Shown here: positions 45,022 through 53,245 of the stretch, piece after piece
Position numbering within the stretch: position 1 is the first letter of the stretch
Layout of the letters: each line of letters starts with the position of its first letter
Assembly: GCA_016708875.1 (NCBI GenBank)
Contig: JADJFA010000004.1
Span: 124,001-188,000 of the forward strand
Direction: 5' to 3'
Origin: Lewinellaceae bacterium
Lineage (GTDB): Bacteria; Bacteroidota; Bacteroidia; Chitinophagales; Saprospiraceae
Length of the DNA: 64,000 bases
Translations under genes and position numbers: made by a program
The notes under the pieces: model-generated
Database searches by the model: none
Told to the model about the DNA's origin: nothing
Seen by the model: the letters and a program-made list of their open reading frames with translations, nothing else

Positions 45022-46422
45022 TTACCATCGCACATACCCGCTGGTATCTTTCAAATTAAAATATTCCTTCGGCAATTCCTCAAAAGGATAGTTCTTAAAT
45101 GCCCCAAAAAACACACGTGGGCGAGTTAATAAGCTATCAAAACGTTCCGGGCTGTCGTGAATGATCAAACAGCGGGCGCTGTCAGGGTGTTTCATCGAGG
45201 ATAGCATCAAGAATTCATACGAACTTCCCCAAGTCATTTGGAGTGTTTCCGTTGGGACTTGTTTTTCAGAAAGAACTATTTTCCGTTTCGACCGATTGGC
45301 AGTTTCTTTCAAAAAGTTTCGCTCCCATTGTAGTTTATCTGTCCAGGGATAATGGGTTATTCCAATTCGGAAAAGATTGATCACGAATAGAATAACCAAC
45401 ACGACTAACCCGCTTCCAGCGAGTTGATCTCGTTGATTTTGATCCCTCAGCACATCAAATATTAGTGGAATGGAGGCAAATACCGCCAATGGCAGGTATA
45501 GATTTTCCATATAAAACTGCTTGCCTACAGCTTCGTGGTATGGGACGTTTACCATGATTACAAACGCAAGTGACCAACCGCCCACCAACAGGGCTTTGAC
45601 CCAAACCCGGTTCAAAACATAGTACACTACACAAGCGCTTATCACCATCCAGAGCAACCAATAATCCTTTATGCTCCATTCCAAAAACTTCCTATTGCTC
45701 TCAATATCAAACCAATGCGGCCATAATTTGCCAAATGCCTCTTGGCGTTGTATGGCTATAGCGTCGTACCAGTCCAGTTTCAGCACTTTATATTTAAGAA
45801 TTGCCAATGCCCCAAAAACACCTAGGGCAGTTAAATGCATCCAAGCCCAAGCGCGGGGTTTATTCCAATCCAATAGGAAAAACAGGCATAGAAAAGCATG
45901 CGCATACAACACCAGCGGATGGAAATAAAAGGCTGTGACCAAGGCACCCAGCCAAAGCGGCCATTCCCACCAGCGAAAGGCCGATAATGAACCTTTTGCA
46001 TGCATCCAGGCAAAAACAGCACAAAGAAAAACCAGACCCGCAGGCATTTCTGAAAGCCAATAAAATGTATGGGTCGTCATTAAGGTGGCAACCAGGCCTA
46101 TGGCAAGCGACCAACGCCATTGCCCGATGCGCCAGCAGAAAAAAGCCAAAATTGCTGGCCAAATCACATGCCCGAAAGAATAAGCCATCAAAACGCCTTT
46201 CAAGGAAAGTCCTAGCGCCTGTGCAGCCCAAGGCCAAATCTGCGTGGCCGCAGCCCCAAAACGCCCACTTTGAACCTCAATGCTACCGCTCTTCAAGATC
46301 AAAAAAGTCTGGAAGGCCATGTCCAGGTTAATGATGCGCTCCTTATAAAACACGATTGCCAGCACGATCAACGCGCCAAAGAGTCCAAGACAAAGCACTA
46401 AAGCGTTGCGGTTTGCTTTCAT
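45022..46422 (-). CDS. Polytopic membrane protein, glycosyltransferase-39-like topology
   Basis: 466 residues. About nine to ten membrane segments (LVLCLGLFGALIVLAIVFY; VIWPAILAFFCW; LAIGLVATLM; PAGLVFLCAVFAWM; WLGALVTAFYF; AHAFLCLFFLL; LTALGVFGALAI; DYWLLWMVISACVVYYVL; LLVGGWSLAFVIMVN; LAGSGLVVLVILFVINLF), followed by a soluble C-terminal domain of about 110 residues. The general plan resembles membrane glycosyltransferases of the PMT/GT39 superfamily, but I see no clear Asp-Glu donor motif after the first helix. The ATG at 46422 lies two bases after the stop of the RNA methyltransferase gene, so the two are cotranscribed. Confidence 0.65.
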   Translation of the reverse strand: MKANRNALVLCLGLFGALIVLAIVFYKERIINLDMAFQTFLILKSGSIEVQSGRFGAAATQIWPWAAQALGLSLKGVLMAYSFGHVIWPAILAFFCWRIGQWRWSLAIGLVATLMTTHTFYWLSEMPAGLVFLCAVFAWMHAKGSLSAFRWWEWPLWLGALVTAFYFHPLVLYAHAFLCLFFLLDWNKPRAWAWMHLTALGVFGALAILKYKVLKLDWYDAIAIQRQEAFGKLWPHWFDIESNRKFLEWSIKDYWLLWMVISACVVYYVLNRVWVKALLVGGWSLAFVIMVNVPYHEAVGKQFYMENLYLPLAVFASIPLIFDVLRDQNQRDQLAGSGLVVLVILFVINLFRIGITHYPWTDKLQWERNFLKETANRSKRKIVLSEKQVPTETLQMTWGSSYEFLMLSSMKHPDSARCLIIHDSPERFDSLLTRPRVFFGAFKNYPFEELPKEYFNLKDTSGYVRW

Positions 46423-46424
46423 AC

Positions 46425-47543
46425 TCAATACATTTCAAATTTCTGATAGCTGCACTCCAGCGCGCCATTGATGAGGGGGATTTTTTGGGCAGTTTTAAGC
46501 CCAATGTGCTTCAGCGCGTCGCGGTTGGAAGAAATAATCCAGGCCGACCAGCCCGGCCAGCGTTTTTTCAGGATGTCCCCAATATTTTTGTAAAAAGCAA
46601 CCGTGTCCTCAATCTTAAGTCGCTCATCATAGGGCGGATTCATAATCAGAGTTCCCGGAGGCTCCGGGGCTTCCAATTTTTCAAAAGGCGTTTTTTCCAC
46701 CCGGACTACCGTTTCCAAACCGGCAGACATCAGATTGAGCGCAGTAGCATTGCGAGCCCGCGGGTCTTTATCGGCTGCAAGTATTTGAAATTCAAAGGGT
46801 TGAATCCTTGCATCGGCTTCGGCTTTCAGCGTTTTCCAAAGTTTCTGATCAAAATCAGGCCATTTGAAAAAACCAAACGACTCGCGTTTTATCTGAGGTG
46901 GCGTGTTCGTTGCAAGCATAGCTGCTTCAATGGGCAATGTGCCAGATCCACACATTGGATCCACAAAAGGCCCTTGTCCATTCCAGCCAGAAAGCAATAC
47001 CATCCCGGCAGCCAAAACTTCGTTGAGCGGTGCTTCCACGGTATCGCGGCGGTAATTGCGGCGGTGCAGCGAGTCGCCGCTTGCATCCAGAGAAATATCG
47101 GCATGGGTGCCTTGCACGTGTACATTGATCCGCAGCGTAGGGCCAATGGTACTCACGTTGGGGCGGCGGTTATATCGGTCTCGGAATTGGTCCACAATGG
47201 CATCCTTGGTCAGCAGGCCCAGGTATTGTGAATGTCGAAATACTTCGCCTTGTGCAATCGCATCTACGGCGAGTGTGTCGCCAACACCCATATAAACGGC
47301 CCAATTGATTTCACGGATAGCCTCGTACATATCGCGTTCATTGTTGGCCGAAAATGAATGGATGGGAACAAGAATACGAAGCGCGCTCCTGAGCTCGTAG
47401 TTGGCACGATAAAGCAGGCTTTGATCGCCAGTAAACGCCACCGCACGTTTGAGTGGGCGGATTCCCGTTGCTCCCAGGGCAAGGAGTTCATTGGCAAGAA
47501 CAGGTTCGAGACCCGCAAGGGTTTTGGCGAGGTATGGTTGCAT
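46425..47543 (-). CDS. THUMP-domain RNA methyltransferase (RlmL N-terminal-like)
   Basis: 372 residues. A THUMP/ferredoxin-like N-terminal half (LAKTLAGLEPVLANELLALG; TLRINVHVQGTHADISLDASG split) is followed by the UPF0020 methyltransferase domain: the RRNYRRDTVEAPLNEVLAAG segment (split), FVDPMCGSGTLPIEAA SAM-binding loop, and catalytic LIMNPPYDERL for N2-guanine methylation. It corresponds to the first half of E. coli RlmL, which modifies 23S rRNA G2445; the second RlmK-like half is absent, as in many Bacteroidota. Cytosolic. Confidence 0.92.
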   Translation of the reverse strand: MQPYLAKTLAGLEPVLANELLALGATGIRPLKRAVAFTGDQSLLYRANYELRSALRILVPIHSFSANNERDMYEAIREINWAVYMGVGDTLAVDAIAQGEVFRHSQYLGLLTKDAIVDQFRDRYNRRPNVSTIGPTLRINVHVQGTHADISLDASGDSLHRRNYRRDTVEAPLNEVLAAGMVLLSGWNGQGPFVDPMCGSGTLPIEAAMLATNTPPQIKRESFGFFKWPDFDQKLWKTLKAEADARIQPFEFQILAADKDPRARNATALNLMSAGLETVVRVEKTPFEKLEAPEPPGTLIMNPPYDERLKIEDTVAFYKNIGDILKKRWPGWSAWIISSNRDALKHIGLKTAQKIPLINGALECSYQKFEMY

Positions 47544-47623
47544 TAATTTTTGTTGAGACGTTGAGGGGTTGGATGGTTCAGGGTTAAGTTGGCGGAGAAT
47601 TTTAAGGCAGAATCAAAAGCGTT

Positions 47624-48514
47624 TCAACTCCTTTTAACCTTAAGACTATCAAGGAATTGCAATGTACCAGAAAGGCCATTGAGCAACATTACGTTGGCTG
47701 GAATTTTTAAGGGTCCAACGAAGAACTGATGCCCTGTAAGCAGCAGCCCACTGCCATTGATGGACTGTACCACATTGTCAACGTACGTTTGTATGGGGTG
47801 GCGTGGGAGCGGTTCTTGCAAATTGGTAAACACATAATCGGGCTTGAGTGCATGACAAGCATCCCGGAGATCGCCTATTGCAACGTTTGCCCCAAGATAA
47901 GATACGCGCATTCCTCGAGAACGTAGCAGGTACTGAATGAAAAGAAGGGTCAATTCCTGCGTTTCACCCTCTGGGGAATACAGCAAAAAAACGGGCGTAT
48001 CTATACCTGGCAAGGCCTTGTCTACTGCCACCATCAATTTCCGCCGAATGATTTGACCTACAAACTTTTCGTGTGCCGGGCTGATACTGTTGGTGAGCCA
48101 AAGCAGCCGGAGTTTGTCCAAAAAAGGATAAACCAACTCCAACATGGCGCGCTCAAATCCGTTGAAACCCACATATTCCACAAATACCCGTTCAAAGGCG
48201 GCTTCATTGAGGTCAATCATCGCCAGTGTAAGGGAGTCAATTTGGGCGTTTGGATTGGGATTGTTTTGAGCGATAGCGGCGCCTTTAGATGCAATCTCCT
48301 CCGGTGTCATCTGGGCCAATTTACTGATTTTAAGGCCGTTCCGATTGAGTAGCGCTATATTAAACAGGTGCCGGAGGTTTTCATCCGTGTAATATCGAAT
48401 ATTGGTTTCTGTGCGCGCTGGGGTAATAAGGCCGTAGCGCTGCTCCCATATTCGAATGGTATGGGCCTTGATGCCCGTCAGTTTCTCCAAATCCCGTATG
48501 GAGTAGATCGCCAT
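47624..48514 (-). CDS. CarA/LitR-like MerR-family regulator with altered cobalamin-binding motifs
   Basis: 296 residues from the ATG at 48514. MerR winged helix-turn-helix at 3-70 (YSIRDLEKLTGIKAHTIRIW split; RYYTDENLRHL). The C-terminal part has the B12-binding-2 helical domain (about 90-165) and a Rossmann-like B12-binding domain (about 172-290; YLGANVAIGDL). In photoreceptors such as CarH the motifs W-x9-EH and GE-x-H-ELG hold the cobalamin ligand. Here Trp139 and Glu149 are kept, but the next His is Lys150 and the GExH position reads GETQ (Gln186), so adenosylcobalamin binding is doubtful. Related genes often control carotenoid operons. Targets are unknown; a photolyase gene is nearby but not linked. 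Confidence 0.9.
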   Translation of the reverse strand: MAIYSIRDLEKLTGIKAHTIRIWEQRYGLITPARTETNIRYYTDENLRHLFNIALLNRNGLKISKLAQMTPEEIASKGAAIAQNNPNPNAQIDSLTLAMIDLNEAAFERVFVEYVGFNGFERAMLELVYPFLDKLRLLWLTNSISPAHEKFVGQIIRRKLMVAVDKALPGIDTPVFLLYSPEGETQELTLLFIQYLLRSRGMRVSYLGANVAIGDLRDACHALKPDYVFTNLQEPLPRHPIQTYVDNVVQSINGSGLLLTGHQFFVGPLKIPANVMLLNGLSGTLQFLDSLKVKRS

Positions 48515-48722
48515 GGATGGTTGGTTATTTCGCCACAAAGGTGTTCAAACAGCCCGTCTTGTTAAATGTTTATTAAAAAAACTTCCACAATTTTTGCTAG
48601 CTTGTGCTTTTTGATGGCGTTAGGCACAAATTTTGATGCTATAAACAAATTACCGCTCTCAAGGTTATTGCGGCCTGAATTGCCTGATTCACGACCGTTC
48701 CCTTAAAATTTCCACCGTTCCC

Positions 48723-48752
48723 TTGGTGAATTGCAAAAACGCAATACCTTTG
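48723..48752 (+). promoter_or_regulatory. Complete Bacteroidota promoter TTG-N19-TACCTTTG
   Basis: TTG at 48723-48725, a 19-base spacer, and TACCTTTG at 48745-48752: the best full match to the -33/-7 consensus in this window. The start codon of the small peptide gene follows 32 bases later. Confidence 0.75.
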
Positions 48753-48784
48753 AGCAACTTTTCACCTTTCCTAGTAAGTAACAA

Positions 48785-48994
48785 ATGCCTATTTTTTCCC
48801 CTTTTAAAAAGAAAGACGACCACCCTAACAATGGGCAGGACAAGAAAAACAGTTCTCTCGACGCATTAGAGTCCGAATTGAATGTTTTGAACAAGTCGGA
48901 CTTAAGTAAAGTGGAAGGTGGGAAAGAGGCTAAAAAGCCTTTGTCAGATATTTCTGGATTACGTAATAGTATAGGCGGCACTATCCCGCTGTGA
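48785..48994 (+). CDS. Putative double-glycine leader peptide precursor (69 residues)
   Basis: A 69-residue hydrophilic protein with no membrane segment. Residues about 25-46 (SLDALESELNVLNKSDLSKV then EGG) resemble the leader of Bacteroidota natural-product/bacteriocin precursors, whose consensus is LxxxxLxKV.GG at a double-glycine cleavage site. Cleavage after Gly46 would release a core of about 23 residues beginning KEAKKPLSD and ending SIGGTIPL. The gene has its own near-perfect promoter (48723-48752) and an intrinsic terminator (49016-49059), so it is a free-standing transcription unit. No modification enzyme, C39 protease or exporter gene is in the window, and the core has no Cys. Alternative: a small unrelated cytosolic protein with a chance GG motif. 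Confidence 0.65.
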   Translation: MPIFSPFKKKDDHPNNGQDKKNSSLDALESELNVLNKSDLSKVEGGKEAKKPLSDISGLRNSIGGTIPL

Positions 48995-49015
48995 ACAAAC
49001 AACACACTCAGTACC

Positions 49016-49059
49016 AAATATGAGTCATCTCGATCTCCGAGTTGGCTCATATTTTTTTT
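49016..49059 (+). terminator. Rho-independent terminator of the small peptide gene
   Basis: Stem arms 49016-49027 (AAATATGAGTCA) and 49043-49054 pair over 12 bp with one G-T pair and run into T8 (49052-49059). The reverse strand would also terminate the convergent DUF6794 gene. Confidence 0.85.
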
Positions 49060-49626
49060 GGCGAGATCCTTGAATATTGTTTGAAGCGGCCTTTTAGTTT
49101 CGCTTTCGCACTTCTTCGTGAAGGACCTTCCCTTTTTCATTTCTTCCTGATATTCCTTTTTGCGGCGTTCCCGAAATTCGGTGGCGAGCTCCTTTACCCC
49201 GATAGGTTTGGCGTTTTGGCGACGGTGGTAAGCCAGGATTAGAAAGTCTGCCATATCATCCGGAAAGGTCACGCCAGCACTGCGCAGGTAATGCGACAAC
49301 CGCGAACCGCCATAGAATCCCCAATTGAGTATCATCCATTGGCCCAAGCGATTGTGCATTATGGTACAAACACTGTCTTCTGGCAAATCCTTAAATTTCA
49401 GCCGGGCTTCCACGCTAACCCGTTTGTCCAATTCCAACATGGCATCCTCTAAATTTTTGGGAATGTATACACCGTTAACGACTTCTTTACGGATGCGTTC
49501 CTGATATTGCTGCTCGAATTCGGCCTCTGTGCTGGGAGGCCCCTTTTCTTCTTTCTCCGTTTGAGAAAATGCATTTTGAAAACAGAAAAACAAAAGAGGA
49601 ATGAGCGCGAAAATGCTTTTTTTCAT
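49047..49626 (-). CDS. Secreted DUF6794-like protein; likely frameshift at its 3' end
   Basis: As given, the minus-strand frame runs from 49626 to 48703, through the convergent terminator and antisense to the whole small peptide gene; that tail is Ser/Leu/Cys-rich and looks non-coding. Removing one base from the T8 run at 49052-49059 makes the frame end ...DLAKKI at 49047, giving 192 residues. Signal peptide (KKSIFALIPLLFFCFQNAFSQ). The core (about 50-150) has GVYIPKNLEDAMLELDKRV (split), HNRLGQWMILNWGFYGGSRL and FPDDMADFLILAYHRR, matching DUF6794 as I recall it. The function of that family is unknown. The tail is basic and helical. Confidence 0.75.
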
Positions 49627-49643
49627 AATGAACAGTCTGAACG

Positions 49644-49835
49644 ATGAATATACGCTTGTCTTTGTTCGAAATTTTTTTGTTGCAAACCGTCATCTGGCTC
49701 GGCCTTTGGCTGCTCAGCGACTATGTAGCAGCACTTCTAACGCTAATAATTGGCGCTATTGTATTGGCGGTGCTGGCTTTTGCACTCATCGCCGAAGTGA
49801 TCGAGCGTTCGAGGGTGCCCAAAAAATATTTTTAG
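49644..49835 (+). CDS. Small two-helix membrane protein
   Basis: 63 residues, two membrane segments (LFEIFLLQTVIWLGLWLLS and LLTLIIGAIVLAVLAFALIAEV) and a basic tail (ERSRVPKKYF). Small proteins of just this pattern are common in Bacteroidota; I cannot name a function. A second tiny frame (49839) follows three bases after its stop. Divergent from the DUF6794 gene. Confidence 0.75.
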   Translation: MNIRLSLFEIFLLQTVIWLGLWLLSDYVAALLTLIIGAIVLAVLAFALIAEVIERSRVPKKYF

Positions 49836-49838
49836 GTA

Positions 49839-49925
49839 ATGGCCCTCAGTATTTTGTCTATGGCAGCGGCAGCCGGGATTTACCTGACCCTTTTGGGCGG
49901 GCAGATGGATTTTTTAAACCAGTGA
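49839..49925 (+). CDS. Possible 28-residue hydrophobic peptide
   Basis: An ATG three bases after the preceding stop opens a 28-codon frame with one hydrophobic helix (ALSILSMAAAAGIYLTLLGG) and the tail QMDFLNQ. The tight spacing suggests an operon with the two-helix protein, but so short a frame could be chance. Confidence 0.4.
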   Translation: MALSILSMAAAAGIYLTLLGGQMDFLNQ

Positions 49926-49927
49926 TT

Positions 49928-50449
49928 TCAAATTGAAAACGAATCGTCCTGATCCGCATCGGGCAATTCCTCGAAAGTGCCCGTTTGGCGGTTTTTACGC
50001 ACCCGATCCCAGTCAAAATATCGCCCATTCATCACAACATACACTCCTGGAGGCAGCACCTGCGCAAATGCCAACGCACTGCCAAGATTGAAAAAACCAT
50101 CGGATGAAGTGCCAAATGCATAGGGGATCATCGCGCCTGTCAGCACTATGGTTTTTTCTTTGATGTCAGCCTCGGCAAGATGGCGAGCCGTTTCCACCAT
50201 CCGGTCAGTCCCATGGGTAATGAGGATGCGGTTGGCAGGTGTGCGGGTGCAATTGTAAATAATAAGGGCGCGATCCTCATCGCGCATTTCGAGGGAATCC
50301 ACCATCATGAGGGTTCTGATGTCAATTTCCACACCACAACGCCCAAGTTGGAACATTTCACTGAGGTGGGTATCCTTAAAAAATAGTTCACCCGTCAGAT
50401 AATTGTACTCCTTATCAAAAGTACCGCCTGTAACAAAAACTTGAATCAT
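49928..50449 (-). CDS. Single-domain asparaginase-like protein
   Basis: 173 residues. Equivalent to only the N-terminal domain of type I/II L-asparaginases: the first catalytic motif VFVTGGTFDKEYN (Thr in TGGTFD) and the second motif ILITHGTDRM with the Thr-Asp pair, then IVLTGAMIPYAFG and GVYVVMNGRYFDWDRV. The C-terminal domain of normal enzymes (about 330 residues in total) is missing, and the frame closes with an acidic tail (DADQDDSFSI), so this is a natural short form rather than a truncation. Such short asparaginase-domain proteins occur in many Bacteroidota and Proteobacteria; activity is uncertain. Confidence 0.88.
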   Translation of the reverse strand: MIQVFVTGGTFDKEYNYLTGELFFKDTHLSEMFQLGRCGVEIDIRTLMMVDSLEMRDEDRALIIYNCTRTPANRILITHGTDRMVETARHLAEADIKEKTIVLTGAMIPYAFGTSSDGFFNLGSALAFAQVLPPGVYVVMNGRYFDWDRVRKNRQTGTFEELPDADQDDSFSI

Positions 50450-50590
50450 GGCCGCAAAGGAACGGATTTGGAGACAATTAGATTCTATCAGAATGCGAGT
50501 CTTGAGATTTAAAAAATCCTTTTAAGTCTCCCCGAATTTGAAAATACTCCAAATAATGGGATAGGTGCAATCGGTTTTGCAAAACGTTTT

Positions 50591-50598
50591 TACTTTTG
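50591..50598 (+). promoter_or_regulatory. -7 element TACTTTTG for the small membrane protein gene
   Basis: Matches TAnnTTTG 24 bases before the ATG at 50623 and covers the alternative TTG start at 50596, which is therefore rejected. Confidence 0.5.
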
Positions 50599-50622
50599 CC
50601 CCATCATAAAGAATTGCACTAC

Positions 50623-50787
50623 ATGAAAAAGAACGAAGAATACGTCAAGAACCCAGGTCGCGACTGGCTTATGTTCATTATCAGCACCATAGGCATGTTC
50701 GCCCTCCTCATTTGGCTGCCAGAATGGATTTGGGTCGCCTGGCCCTTCCAATTCACGGCTTTGGCCGGTGCATTGGGCCGCCTATAA
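50623..50787 (+). CDS. Small membrane protein (54 residues)
   Basis: N-terminal charged segment (KKNEEYVKNPGRDW) followed by one or two membrane-spanning stretches (LMFIISTIGMFALLIWL and WIWVAWPFQFTALAGAL). It has its own -7 element and a plausible terminator-like hairpin after it (50857-50889). Function unknown; similar short proteins are frequent in the phylum. Confidence 0.65.
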   Translation: MKKNEEYVKNPGRDWLMFIISTIGMFALLIWLPEWIWVAWPFQFTALAGALGRL

Positions 50788-50856
50788 ATCCCGAGTTTAC
50801 TCGGGACCACTACGTGGCTTTTCAGCTTGAATTACACCATTTCAGCCCCGAATTCT

Positions 50857-50889
50857 CATGAGTCATCCCAAATTTTGGGGTGACTCATG
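50857..50889. repeat. Hairpin CATGAGTCA...TGACTCATG
   Basis: Arms 50857-50869 and 50877-50889 pair at 12 of 13 positions around AAATTTT. It lies in the gap before the GT9 gene. The outer CATGAGTCA half could also be an operator; no T-run follows. Confidence 0.65.
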
Positions 50890-50944
50890 TCATGTATTGC
50901 GGTATTTAAGTGCGTAGCACCATTATTAGCCAATAACTATACAA

Positions 50945-51910
50945 TTGAAAATCCTGGTCCTTCGCTTTTCCTCTATTGGCGACATCGTGCTGACCACACC
51001 CGTGGTTCGCTGTCTTAAAAAACAGCTGGGCGTTGAGATTCATTTTCTAACCAAAACAGCATTCGTGCCCATTCTGGAAGCGAATCCTTACATTGACAAG
51101 GTTTTTTCCTTTCAGAAAGAAATTCCTTCAGAAATGGTGAGAGGCTTGAAGTCTGAGCGTTACGACCATATTATTGACCTGCACCACAACCTGCGTAGCC
51201 TCCGGCTAAAACTTGCACTTGGCCGACCTTCACACGCTTTCGACAAATTGAACTGGGAAAAATGGCTGCTCGTCAATTTCAAAATTGACCGCTTGCCCGA
51301 TACCCATATCGTGCATCGTTACATGAAGACAGTCAAGCATTTAGGCGTAATTTACGACGAAGCAGGCTTGGATTATTTTATCCCTGAAACGGAAAATCTG
51401 AATAACATCGAACTCCCCAACCAAGCCTTTGTGGCATTTGTGCTCGGGGCTACCCATGCCACGAAACGTCTGCCTGAAGAAAAAATCATCGAAATCTGCC
51501 AAAACATCACCCAGCCAATTGTACTTCTTGGCGGAAAATCTGAAATGGAAGCAGGTATGCGGATTGCACAGCAATGCGGCCCCCATGTTTTGAATCTTTG
51601 CTCTGTGCTTAGCCTGCATCAATCGGCGCTTGTAATCCGCACATCCACCCAAGTAATCACCCATGACACGGGCCTGATGCATATTGCTGCGGCACTGCGC
51701 AAACCAATTATCTCCGTGTGGGGAAGCACGGTGCCAAAATTTGGCATGTGGCCTTTTTACCCAACGGGAATGGATATGAACACGTCTGTTGAGGTATCGG
51801 ATTTGAATTGCCGACCTTGTTCAAAAATCGGTTTCGACCGATGCCCAAAAGCCCATTTTAAGTGTATGCTGGAAATTGATTTGCAAAAGCTTAGCGGAGC
51901 TGTGCAATAG
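50945..51910 (+). CDS. Glycosyltransferase family 9 (heptosyltransferase-like)
   Basis: 321 residues with a TTG start; no in-frame ATG is near and the family's start motif (KILVLRFSSIGDIVLTTPVV) begins immediately. GT-B fold: N-terminal acceptor domain with DHIIDLHHNLRS, C-terminal donor domain with VLGATHATKRLP, VLLGGKSE and THDTGLMHIAAAL, then the WGSTVPKFGMWPF region. Four late cysteines (NCRPCSK, RCPKAHFKC) match Bacteroidota GT9 proteins. It probably transfers heptose or a related sugar to the lipopolysaccharide core, consistent with hldD at 32512. Confidence 0.92.
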   Translation: MKILVLRFSSIGDIVLTTPVVRCLKKQLGVEIHFLTKTAFVPILEANPYIDKVFSFQKEIPSEMVRGLKSERYDHIIDLHHNLRSLRLKLALGRPSHAFDKLNWEKWLLVNFKIDRLPDTHIVHRYMKTVKHLGVIYDEAGLDYFIPETENLNNIELPNQAFVAFVLGATHATKRLPEEKIIEICQNITQPIVLLGGKSEMEAGMRIAQQCGPHVLNLCSVLSLHQSALVIRTSTQVITHDTGLMHIAAALRKPIISVWGSTVPKFGMWPFYPTGMDMNTSVEVSDLNCRPCSKIGFDRCPKAHFKCMLEIDLQKLSGAVQ

Positions 51911-52027
51911 TTTGTTCAATTCCCTACACGGTCTACCTTCACCCCTCAAACACGGTCCCAAATACTTTGAGATTTGCCTTCAAACTGCCAAATTCCTTTT
52001 TTTCAGAAAAACCCTTACGAAGCTTTG

Positions 52028-52057
52028 TTGCTGAATCTGGATTTTGCGCTACTTTTC
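52028..52057 (+). promoter_or_regulatory. Promoter TTG-N19-TACTTTTC upstream of the PorP/SprF gene
   Basis: TTG at 52028-52030, 19-base spacer, TACTTTTC at 52050-52057: one mismatch from the full consensus. The predicted start codon is 40 bases further on, which supports the ATG at 52098 over upstream starts. Confidence 0.6.
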
Positions 52058-52097
52058 GCCGAGAAACATCTTGTCAATCCGTCCAATGTCAATTATT

Positions 52098-53186
52098 ATG
52101 AACATTAGAAAACTACTTTTTCTACTTGCTGCTTCGCTGAGCCTCTCCTCCCTGAACGCACAAGACATCCACTTCTCACAATACAATATGTCACCTATGA
52201 CGCTCAACCCCGCAAACATTGGGAATTTTGAGGGTACTGCACGCATTGGTGGCATCTATCGCGGCCAATGGGCGAGTGTCATCGGCAGCAAAGGTTCTTA
52301 CAAAACGCCTTCTCTTTGGGCAGATGCTCCTATCATTCGGGGCTTTCGCAAACGCGACTGGGTTGGTATAGGGCTTGTGTTCTTTTCCGATAAAGCTGGC
52401 GCAGGCGGCCTCGTACACACTGCTGCCAAATTCGGCGCTTCCTACCACCTCTCTTTGGATAAAAAAGGCAATGCCTATCTTACTATTGGAGGACAATATG
52501 GCCAGGCAAGCCGCAGGCTCGACCCCTCAAAACTGCAATTTGAAGAAGGTTTCTTAAATCCAACTGGTACTGGGGGCTATAATTCCGGTGCACAAGTGGA
52601 CTTCCTAAACGCAAAAGAAGCAAAATCCAACTGGAGCGATATTGACGGTGGCGTAGTGCTTCGTGCCAAATTGAACAAGCGTATGGACATGAGCATTGGT
52701 TACGCCATGTACCACATAGGCGAAGGGAAATATGGGCTTGTAACCAGCAGTGGCGGCGGTGGTACGGGTACTTCAACTGGTGGTTCTTCGAGTAGTGATG
52801 AAATTGCACGTCGGTCAGTTGTAACGGGTTTATTCAACATTAAATTGAACAATAAACTTACTGTTGGGCCGTCCTTTTTGTACCAAACCATGAGCGGTGC
52901 TGATGAAATCAGCCTTCAAGCACTTGCTTCTTATGTATTCAATGCCGAGAAAGATATTGACCTCAATTTTGGCTTAGGGTACCGTCTTTCTGGCGGCGAT
53001 GCCATATACCCAATGGTTGGAGCACGCTACAAAAACCTTCGGGTTGGCCTCGCTTATGATGTCAATGTCAGCGACCTGAATCAAGTCAGTAACTATCGCG
53101 GTGGCTTTGAGGTGGCAGCCAACTACATCATCAAGATTTACAAGCCAGCTGTGGTAAAAACCAAGGTGCTTTGCCCCAGGTTCTGA
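52098..53186 (+). CDS. PorP/SprF-family outer-membrane protein (T9SS)
   Basis: 362 residues. Signal peptide (KLLFLLAASLSLSSLNAQ), then the family hallmark DIHFSQYNMSPMTLNPANIG, RIGGIYRGQWASV and later SRRLDPSKLQFEEGF; the rest is a beta-barrel ending in ANYIIKIYKP. PorP/SprF-like proteins act with T9SS to translocate or anchor CHU_C (type B) cargo; the large adhesin at 7772-12831 is a candidate cargo. A Gly/Ser/Thr-rich loop (SSGGGGTGTSTGGSSSS, about 223-239) is extracellular in such barrels. The OmpA-like gene follows 59 bases downstream, the usual pair. Confidence 0.92.
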   Translation: MNIRKLLFLLAASLSLSSLNAQDIHFSQYNMSPMTLNPANIGNFEGTARIGGIYRGQWASVIGSKGSYKTPSLWADAPIIRGFRKRDWVGIGLVFFSDKAGAGGLVHTAAKFGASYHLSLDKKGNAYLTIGGQYGQASRRLDPSKLQFEEGFLNPTGTGGYNSGAQVDFLNAKEAKSNWSDIDGGVVLRAKLNKRMDMSIGYAMYHIGEGKYGLVTSSGGGGTGTSTGGSSSSDEIARRSVVTGLFNIKLNNKLTVGPSFLYQTMSGADEISLQALASYVFNAEKDIDLNFGLGYRLSGGDAIYPMVGARYKNLRVGLAYDVNVSDLNQVSNYRGGFEVAANYIIKIYKPAVVKTKVLCPRF

Positions 53187-53245
53187 GCCTAGAATCCTCC
53201 AATTTTTTAAAAAACTATCCCGGTTTGACCGGGAAAAACGATACG

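Noticed and set aside
48703..49046. C-terminal extension of the DUF6794-like protein across the peptide gene
   Set aside because: Composition is that of antisense text, it runs through a terminator, and a one-base change in T8 gives a natural end at 49047.
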